Shown piece after piece: positions 57,501 through 64,000 of a DNA stretch of 64,000 nt. How positions within the stretch are numbered: the stretch's first letter is position 1; each line of letters begins with the position of its first letter. The position numbers and the translations under genes were made by a program. The DNA comes from Rusavskia elegans (Eukaryota > Ascomycota > Lecanoromycetes > Teloschistales > Teloschistaceae): positions 186,001-250,000 of the forward strand of contig SAUG01000062.1 of the NCBI GenBank assembly GCA_011316305.1. Reading direction: 5' to 3'. The notes below the pieces were generated by a model. The model saw only the letters and a program-made list of their open reading frames with translations. It was not told where the DNA came from and did not search any database.

Positions 57501-59201
57501 ATGATTCCCAGGCTCTCCCTGATAGCCCTCTTTCTTACAGCCATCGTATTTGCTATCGCTGATGACTCAGATCTCGACATTGCGCCTGCGGAGCACCGAG
57601 CACGCAACGTCGCTGAGCAGCAACTGCCGCCACATAGCCGTGGAACCTGGCTTGGCTGGGGAGCTGGAATCTACAACGATCGTCGAGCGTCACCAGATGC
57701 ACGGGTGAACTCGGTCAACGTAGCTTCTCTCCACCAGTCTTGTCAAAAGGTTTACGGCAACGGCGAAAGCACTCCCCCGCTCGTCATCGACGGCACCGCA
57801 TATTATCCAACTTGGGATGGCTTATTCGTTGCTCTCGACTACACCAACTGTAAAGTACTCTGGCAGACGAACATCACCCGTTTGATCAACCAGTACAATT
57901 CCAAGTATTATGATACTCTGATCCCCATCTCTCGCACGACGCCAGCGTTGTACAAAAACATCCTGGTCATAGGCACGCAAGCAAATGCTCTGCTGCTGGC
58001 TATCAACAAGACGAATGGCAAATTGGTTGATACGATCCAGGTCAGTGATCATCCTCTCGCCATTGTCACCCAGTCGCCTACGGTCTGGCAAGGGAGGATT
58101 TTTGTTGGGTCTTCCAGCTCAGAGGAAACCGGAGCAGACACTATCCCCGGCTACGAATGCTGTTCTTTTATTGCTACCATGAACGGCTTCACTTTTCGAC
58201 GGAATCGCTTCCAGCTACTTTGGAGTCAGCCTTTGATCCCGGACGGATTGAACTTCACCGGTGCCGCCATATGGGGTTCTCAGCCCTCTATCGACCCAAC
58301 ACGAAATCAGGTTTTCATCGCTACGGGTAATGTGTATTCTGTACCCGAGTCATACGACATCTGCTCGAACAAGACTGTCAACGCCAGTACCACGTCTACC
58401 AATCCAGGGAACGCCACCGACCCTTGTGCGCCTAAGGAGGTCTACCAGGAAGCCATACTGGCATTCAACACCGCCACGGGAGACATCAACTGGTCTCATC
58501 AGCTGAGTCCTATCGATGCATGGAACGTCGCTTGCACCAAGGGAGTCTTCCCCTTTGGCGGTCTGAATCCCGGCGCCTGCCCGCCCAACCCAGGCCCAGA
58601 TGCCGATTTTGGCATGGCTCCGACGTTTGTACCTGGTTCTACTTCTACGCCATCAAAGGAGGATACTCTCATAATCGGTCAGAAAAACGGCAACCTCTAT
58701 GCGCTCTCAGCTAGTGACGGCAAGCTTTTCTGGGCTCTGGCCACCAGTCCAACAGGCTTCACTGGAGGGCTGATATGGGCCGTTGCCGTGGATGATACTG
58801 CCGTGTACTACACTGCAGTCAATTCCCAACGAAAGCCATGGAAACTCCAGAGCGGCACATCTCTCTCGAGCAGCGCGTTTGGTGCGGCAACCTTGAAGAA
58901 TGGCACGATACTGTGGGAGACGCCGTCGCCGGGAAACAGCACCACGGCGGTGCAACCAACAGTTGCTAATGATGTAGTATTAGTTGGGGTGGGTGGTCCC
59001 GCTCCATACACCGGGCCTGGTAGCTTTCTTGCCCTCAATAAGTATACCGGGAATATTATAAGGGAGACGAGATTGGGTGCAGGATATTTCCAAGCCGGGA
59101 TTGCGGTTGTGCAAGACTACGTCATGTTCGGCACAGGGTATGGTTATGGGCTTCCAGGAAGTGCCAATGGTACCTTTAACGTGTGGCGACTGAGCAAGTG
59201 A
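57501..59201 (+). CDS. secreted PQQ-type beta-propeller oxidoreductase (polyvinyl-alcohol-dehydrogenase-like)
   Basis: A single-exon 566-aa secreted protein. Start chosen at 57501 because the signal peptide (MIPRLSLIALFLTAIVFAIA) begins there; an in-frame Met at 57411 adds 30 residues. Repeated PQQ-blade motifs are visible: GTAYYPTWDGLFVALDYTNCKVLW, GNILWETPSPG-like segments such as KNGTILWE, EAILAFNTATGDINW, KNGNLYALSASDGKLFW, and LALNKYTGNI. WGWGAGIYN-like sequence (WLGWGAGIYNDR) lies at the propeller entry. There are several N-glycosylation sites (NKT, NAS, NAT, NGT). It resembles bacterial PVA dehydrogenases and fungal relatives, but no CXXCH heme site is present, so the electron acceptor is unclear. 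Adjacent Cys at YECCSF recall the disulfide near PQQ in quinoprotein alcohol dehydrogenases. Confidence 0.85.
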   Translation: MIPRLSLIALFLTAIVFAIADDSDLDIAPAEHRARNVAEQQLPPHSRGTWLGWGAGIYNDRRASPDARVNSVNVASLHQSCQKVYGNGESTPPLVIDGTAYYPTWDGLFVALDYTNCKVLWQTNITRLINQYNSKYYDTLIPISRTTPALYKNILVIGTQANALLLAINKTNGKLVDTIQVSDHPLAIVTQSPTVWQGRIFVGSSSSEETGADTIPGYECCSFIATMNGFTFRRNRFQLLWSQPLIPDGLNFTGAAIWGSQPSIDPTRNQVFIATGNVYSVPESYDICSNKTVNASTTSTNPGNATDPCAPKEVYQEAILAFNTATGDINWSHQLSPIDAWNVACTKGVFPFGGLNPGACPPNPGPDADFGMAPTFVPGSTSTPSKEDTLIIGQKNGNLYALSASDGKLFWALATSPTGFTGGLIWAVAVDDTAVYYTAVNSQRKPWKLQSGTSLSSSAFGAATLKNGTILWETPSPGNSTTAVQPTVANDVVLVGVGGPAPYTGPGSFLALNKYTGNIIRETRLGAGYFQAGIAVVQDYVMFGTGYGYGLPGSANGTFNVWRLSK

Positions 59202-59662
59202 TTTGACCTCATTGACTGATCATAAGGTATGCGATTACCCATGATCGCTTGATTGTGTTCAAAGCTTACCGGCACTCAGGCCCATTGGATGATCCCTGGA
59301 GCAAATGCCACTCCATAGTTCGCACGACTGTCCCGTAAGAGGAGCAACGGTCCGCGATTGCTTATGATTGAACAGTACATATATAACTATATATATATCT
59401 CGACGTCTCCAGCTTAAGCAATGCCCGTATCTCTCGCGAGGTACCGTCGTCATCCGGATGGTCTCTGCAGCTCGCCTCAGGGGTAAATGCCACATGAAGA
59501 TTACCAGTGCGGCAGTCGCATGGCGTCGAAAGCCACCAGGAGCGTGGCCCCCAAAACCATAGACTAGTGCTCTATGCGCTATCTAATCTCGGATCTGTTT
59601 CATTCCAAATTATTTCTCATCTCCTCAAGTTTTCTCAATTGAGATAGCAAAAGTCATTCGTT
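59202..59662. other. intergenic
   Basis: 460 bp between two plus-strand genes. A TATATATATA run lies at about 59378-59398, roughly 270 bp before the next start. Nothing else recognised. Confidence 0.5.
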
Positions 59663-60366
59663 ATGAATATCTTTACGTTGTGTGTCGTCTTACTTTCGTT
59701 GTCATCTCACACTTTCGGTCTTGCACATTCACTATCACGGATCACGCAGTGGAACCGTCTACAGCCATCCAATCCACTTTCTCTAGCTAATAAAACAGAA
59801 AATGAGGTATCTAATCTCACGTAGGTGCCTCTATTCCCACCACATCCTGACCCTCTGGCCTCCATCCTCATTAAGTGATCTTCAACAACAGGGCCGTAAG
59901 GTGGCCACCATGCCCATATTATGTCAACATCCCAAAACGAAAAGGCAACCAATACATCCTCATCACCAAAAACGACCACCGCGACCACGGCGCGCGAGCC
60001 CGAATACTCGCCCTCAGCGTCTGCACCCAAATGATCGAATGGCTCGAACAGCTCCCCCAGGGCAGCCTCATCGACAAACGCCACTGGGAACACAAATCCT
60101 ACGGCGATAGCCACGTCGCCGAGGAGTTCACCGTCTTCCTGGACCTCAACCCACCTGACGTGCACACCGATCACGATTCCGGCTATTTGGACAGGGAACA
60201 GGCTTATTTCGCCTTCCAACAATTCCGCGAATTGATAGCGCTTTACGGGGCCATGGTTGGGAAATTCGAAGTCCATGCTCTTGGGTTCAAGAGGGCGGAG
60301 TGTGCGATGCATATTTTTCCGTGGCCGATGGACGGAAAGGCGGACACTGGGAGGGTTACGAGCTGA
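59663..60366 (+). CDS. predicted secreted protein of unknown function, 210 aa
   Basis: Exons 59663-59820 and 59892-60366 (71-bp intron, GTAGGT to AACAACAG, phase 2) total 633 nt, 210 aa. The first exon encodes a signal peptide (MNIFTLCVVLLSLSSHTFGLA) and a short linker with an NKT glycosylation site. The second encodes a compact domain: RWPPCPYYVNIPKRKGNQYI, ARILALSVCTQMIEWLEQLP, EEFTVFLDLNPPDVHTDHD and QAYFAFQQFRELIALYGAMV, ending at HALGFKRAECAMHIFPWP. Four cysteines are left after the signal. No family recognised. A long minus-strand frame overlaps it but has no comparable features. The splice is supported by frame continuity and by removal of a stop just after the donor. Confidence 0.75.
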
Positions 60367-62419
60367 TCTGCTCAGAAGGACGCGATTTTGGGGGTGGAAG
60401 GATCTGAGTGATTTGACATCCATACCCGGGGACTTTGATCCGAGAATGTCCGGTCGGGATGTTCTCCCATAGGGCCGAATAGTTTCGGAGTCTCCACGTT
60501 ATGGCGGATCAGATGCAGGAACACACATCGTGGGGGAATACATGGATGGGTTAAAGTAGCCGCAGGCTGGTTGGCTATATCCGCTCATATAAGTATACGA
60601 TATTCGTCGCAAGAAAACCCTCTTCGTATCTGCGCTTATGGAGCTTCCATCCAGCCAGATAACATCGTGATCTGCTTGACTGCATGTGGTGATATCGTTG
60701 GACACGTTGATGTGGAAGAACCTTTGACAGAACAAGACTTCGTCATCCCACGTGAGGCTTCCCCATAGGAGGAAATGAAGTCAGCATGATGGCTATCGTC
60801 AGCAAGCACAATAGCTTCAGTCGCTATCCCCCCCCCCATCCTTTCCAACCACCATTATCAACAATCACACCTCGCCAACATTCTAATATACTACAGTATC
60901 TCCCCTAGCCAATTCGAAGAGGTTGGTAGCGCTGCAGCACATCCTTCGCCTCCACCCCAACCCCTCGTCATGCCACAAGAGATCGAATCCAATATAGGCT
61001 ACGTATTACCCACCAAACAGGTCCCATCGAATTAAATATCATTGGATATTGCTGTGCTATCACATGTTCTACTCTACGTATACCGTTCCAGAAACAGCCA
61101 CCTAGTAGAATCCCATTAATCGATATAGGCGAAATAATATGTCGAGGTACCGATGTCATATTCCTTTTATTGCGATTGGTTGTTTGTACCGTAAGCGGCC
61201 AATAAGGATTACCTCCCCATTTAAAAATATCGATAACTGCAGAAAGCGAACGGATGTCACAGTGTGCCCTGCCGACTTTTCCTTCATATGAGTCTCTTCT
61301 ATTTCCTATATCGTTCCTCCCGCTCCTCCTTTCCCCTACTCCTGTTTTCCCCGCTCCTCTAACTATCTATCTTTCTTCCCATCCCTTACTTCCTCTTTTT
61401 ATATTTCTATCTCTAATTTCTTTCCTTTTCTTTACTTTCTTTTCCTTTCCTTTCCTTTCCTTTCCTTTCCTTTCCTTTATTTTCCTTTCTCCTCCTCCTT
61501 ATCCTGTCTTGACCTCACCTCCTATCCCTCCTTTCTTGTTCCTTCCCCTCATCCAAGTTCATATACAAGCTGCTGCTTTCTCCTTCCAAAAACCGCAATA
61601 TCAATGACAACCACTTGGGGACTTAGAATTGAGATACGAGAGGTGTTTTGAATTTCCATATTAGGGGGGATATATAGGTCGAGGAGTAAAGAGGAAGGGC
61701 AGGGAAGGGAAGGGTTTATTTAGGAGGTAAGAAGAGAAGGTCAGGGGAGGGGAAAGGAAAAGGAAAAGGGGGTATAGTTTGATAGAGTTAATAAGTAGGG
61801 TGTTGGCTGGTGGCGGGATTGGAAATAGAGATAGTAATAGCAGTATTATAGGAGACGAGATAGATAGCGTAGGGATCTATAACGGGTTTACAGTATAGCA
61901 GTGTATATATCTATATATGCAGATAAGAAAGGAAGGGAGATTTTAAGGGTGAATAGGCGATGGGTTGGATATTAGTGGAAAGGAGTTGACTTTCCCCCTT
62001 AGGGAGGTGACTCCGAGTATTTATGATTTTACATCAGGTTGTACCTTAACAGATGCTCTATTCCTTTCTTTTTCTCCCTATCCGATGATTATATACTCCA
62101 TATTGCCCATTTCACAAGGTATCTCATGTATCTTGGACTGCAAAACGGGCTGCTTCGTTTAATCCATGAACGACCACGACAAGTCACGAATGGGCAGGTA
62201 TACCTTCATCTATCATTTGAAATCAATCATAACCCATACCTTACCTTATTCATGATTACTTGATTGGGAGTCACCACACACCAAAATGCAGCGCAAACGC
62301 TGGGAAGTTGGGTAAGACATCACGGTGCGCTCTCCAAACATTCCATGACGACCTTTGCATCACCCTTACACCTTCCTCCTCTGCATCATCTTCTCGTACA
62401 TAAAAAAAACATAAGTACG
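60367..62419. other. 2-kb intergenic interval with strand-asymmetric tracts
   Basis: No gene supported. 61290-61570 is almost pure pyrimidine on the plus strand and contains (TTTCC)n; 61690-61780 is almost pure purine. The last about 150 bp should hold the promoter of the flavin monooxygenase gene. Confidence 0.5.
61441..61475. repeat. (TTTCC)n microsatellite
   Basis: About seven perfect TTTCC pentamers within a longer pyrimidine tract. Confidence 0.8.
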
Positions 62420-64000
62420 ATGACGATCCCAATCCACGACATCCTCATCATCGGCGCCGGTCCCGCAGGTCTAGCAGTCGCAGCCCGCCTCCGCGAACCG
62501 ACTCCCTCTGCTGTTTTCACAGACGCAGAACATAACCGCTACCAATGGATCAAGAAACATTCGGGACGTATGAATCTCCGTCCGCGTGGATGTGGGGCGC
62601 AGAGATCGAAGTGTTCGTCTGTGGGTGGTTGTAACGACGTAAAGGGGTTCGATCGTTCCGTACTTTTTTTCCAAAGCCATGACATCTAATGATATGCCGG
62701 TCCAGGGATGACGATACCACAGCACCGTCCGGCAGTACCCACCGTCTTGACATCAAAGTCCTCGACAGTAGCGGCCCCAATTGGCTTCACAGCTGGATCG
62801 CCAATTTCGCTGCCTTAGGGATCTCGCACCTTCGAAGTCCCATGTTCTTCCACCCTTGCCCACGGGATCGCGATGGGTTGCTCGCTTTCGTGCAAGAGAC
62901 GGGCCGCTGCGACGAATGCGTTGAGATTGCGAATTGTGTGGGTAAATCGATGAGTAAACATCGACGGAAGAAGAAAATAGCCAAGGGGCATGAGATCGGG
63001 ACGGTGACGAGTAAGAAAGGGGCGGCTTTGGAGATTGATGAGAGGGATCGGAAGGATTATTTCACGCCGAGTGCCGAGGTCTTTTGTGATTATTGTCGGG
63101 ATGTGGTGGGAAGGTATGGCTTGGAGGTAAGTAAATTCGGGAGCTCCTTTACCCCAGTCCCGCTTGACTTTGGAGCTGTCCCTGGCATGCTAGGTATTCG
63201 AGACCTCGATTGACATGCCAATCGGAAGGCTTGCCAAGCCATAATGCGACACACCATGATCGATCACATTTGTACTCCTGAGACAGTTGCATTGAATGCT
63301 GACTTGGAGATCTACTGCAGGATTTGGTGGAAGAAGCACAGGTTGCTTCGATTGATTTCGGTTCTCATGATGTGGAAGTCGATCTCCATCACGAGGATGA
63401 CCCTGCAGTGAGACTCTTTAAGGTCACCGCTACAGATGGGAATATCAGGTTCGCAAAGGTCGTTGTCCTGGCTATTGGGGCTGGTGGGAAACCGAACATG
63501 CCTCGGAAATTGTCAGCCGTCGAGAAGGAAGGGGCGTGTCATAGCACACAATTACCCAAGCAGGTGTTCCTGGCTCCGAGCGTGACGCATAAGATACTGA
63601 AAAGGGTGCCGACGGCCGTGGTGGTTGTCGGAGGCGGTTTGACGGCGGCACAGATTGCTAATCAGTGTATAGAGAATGAAGTGGGCAATGTTTTCATGGT
63701 CATGCGGAGTGCTCTAAAACGTACGTCACTGGCCAAAGAGATATCCGAAGACCATGGAAGATGAGCTTACCAAATCGTGCGTAGTAAAACCATTCGATAT
63801 CGATCTCGACTGGATGGGCAAGTTCCAAAACGTGCAGAAAGCCGCGTTCTGGTCTGCCGATAGCGACGAGGGTAAGCAAAGATCTACTCAAGCAGTCAGT
63901 CCACTTCTAAATCATCCTTTACTGAACTGCCAATCCAGAGCGTCTCGAGATGTTGCTCAAAGCACGCAATGGCGGCTCCATCCCACCTCGCTATTTCAAG
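62420..64000 (+). CDS. FAD/NAD(P)-binding monooxygenase-like protein, 3' end beyond window
   Basis: A flavoprotein related to N-hydroxylating and flavin monooxygenases. Start at 62420 (MTIPIHDILIIGAGPAGLAV) gives the FAD Rossmann motif GAGPAG at once. KKHSGRMNL follows. After an intron whose borders I could not fix (between about 62580 and 62725) come LDSSGPNWLHSW, SPMFFHPCPRDRDGLLAF and EIDERDRKDYFTPSAEVFCDYC. Exon junctions downstream are clear: introns 63127-63320 (introner-like), 63721-63784 and 63872-63938. VVVVGGGLTAAQIANQC carries the second nucleotide-binding motif. The gene runs off the right edge. The first intron is the weak point: the best donor (GTAAAG) and best acceptor (GGTCCAG) give a stop when joined, so either a weaker site is used or the gene is damaged. 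Confidence 0.8.
63127..63320 (+). repeat. introner-like element, copy C (intron of flavin monooxygenase gene)
   Basis: A 194-bp intron, phase 0, GTAAGTAA to CTACTGCAG. The first about 87 nt match copies A and B (AGCTCCTTTACCCCAGTCCC, then TGACTTTGGAGCTGTCCCTG). The 3' end (GCTGACTTGGAGATCTACTG) aligns with copy B. The middle is unrelated. Confidence 0.85.

Noticed and set aside
59707..60423. 238-codon minus-strand frame over the 210-aa secreted gene
   Set aside because: It is the antisense of the secreted gene; the plus strand has signal peptide, intron and consistent frame.

Overview
The window is nuclear DNA of a filamentous ascomycete. Genes carry short GT-AG introns (mostly 46-67 bp), intergenic spaces are short, and the gene set is typical of Pezizomycotina: a group X hybrid histidine kinase, a TBC RabGAP, a stomatin, CCT3, a UBE2O-like E2, an EAF elongation factor, a GH5 mannanase and small secreted proteins. 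Three introns in unrelated genes share sequence and look like introner-like elements. Such elements are known from Dothideomycetes (Fulvia, Dothistroma, Mycosphaerella relatives), so that class is my best guess. I saw no tRNA, rRNA or CRISPR.

Layout. 1-6.4 kb: a Gln-rich protein on the minus strand, a small foldback repeat, and 3.6 kb without a recognisable gene. 6.4-21.4 kb: four minus-strand genes, namely the 2,473-aa histidine kinase (10 exons), a triose-phosphate/nucleotide-sugar type transporter, a TBC protein and a stomatin, with a MITE-like element between transporter and TBC gene. 21.4-25.6 kb: gene-poor. 25.6-35.4 kb: a kinase-like protein with degenerate catalytic motifs, two conserved unknowns, a Cys-rich secreted protein whose frame is interrupted next to an 8-bp duplication, and a basic disordered protein. 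35.8-44.4 kb: housekeeping block (CCT3, histidine phosphatase, PRKRIP1/DUF1168 protein, UBE2O-like E2). 45.4-52.7 kb: secreted beta-mannanase, EAF factor, BTB protein and TLC-domain membrane protein, all on the minus strand. 52.7-64 kb: a looser region with three predicted secreted proteins, one of them a PQQ-type beta-propeller enzyme, then a flavin monooxygenase cut by the right edge.

The genes are not a pathway cluster. Several exon models were checked by frame arithmetic: summed exons divide by three and reading continues across each junction for the histidine kinase, transporter, TBC, stomatin, CCT3, phosphatase, UBE2O, mannanase, EAF, BTB, TLC and several unknowns. The most notable signal is the set of three related introns (8890-9049 minus, 42882-43092 plus, 63127-63320 plus), each in the sense orientation of a different host gene and each in a different codon phase.
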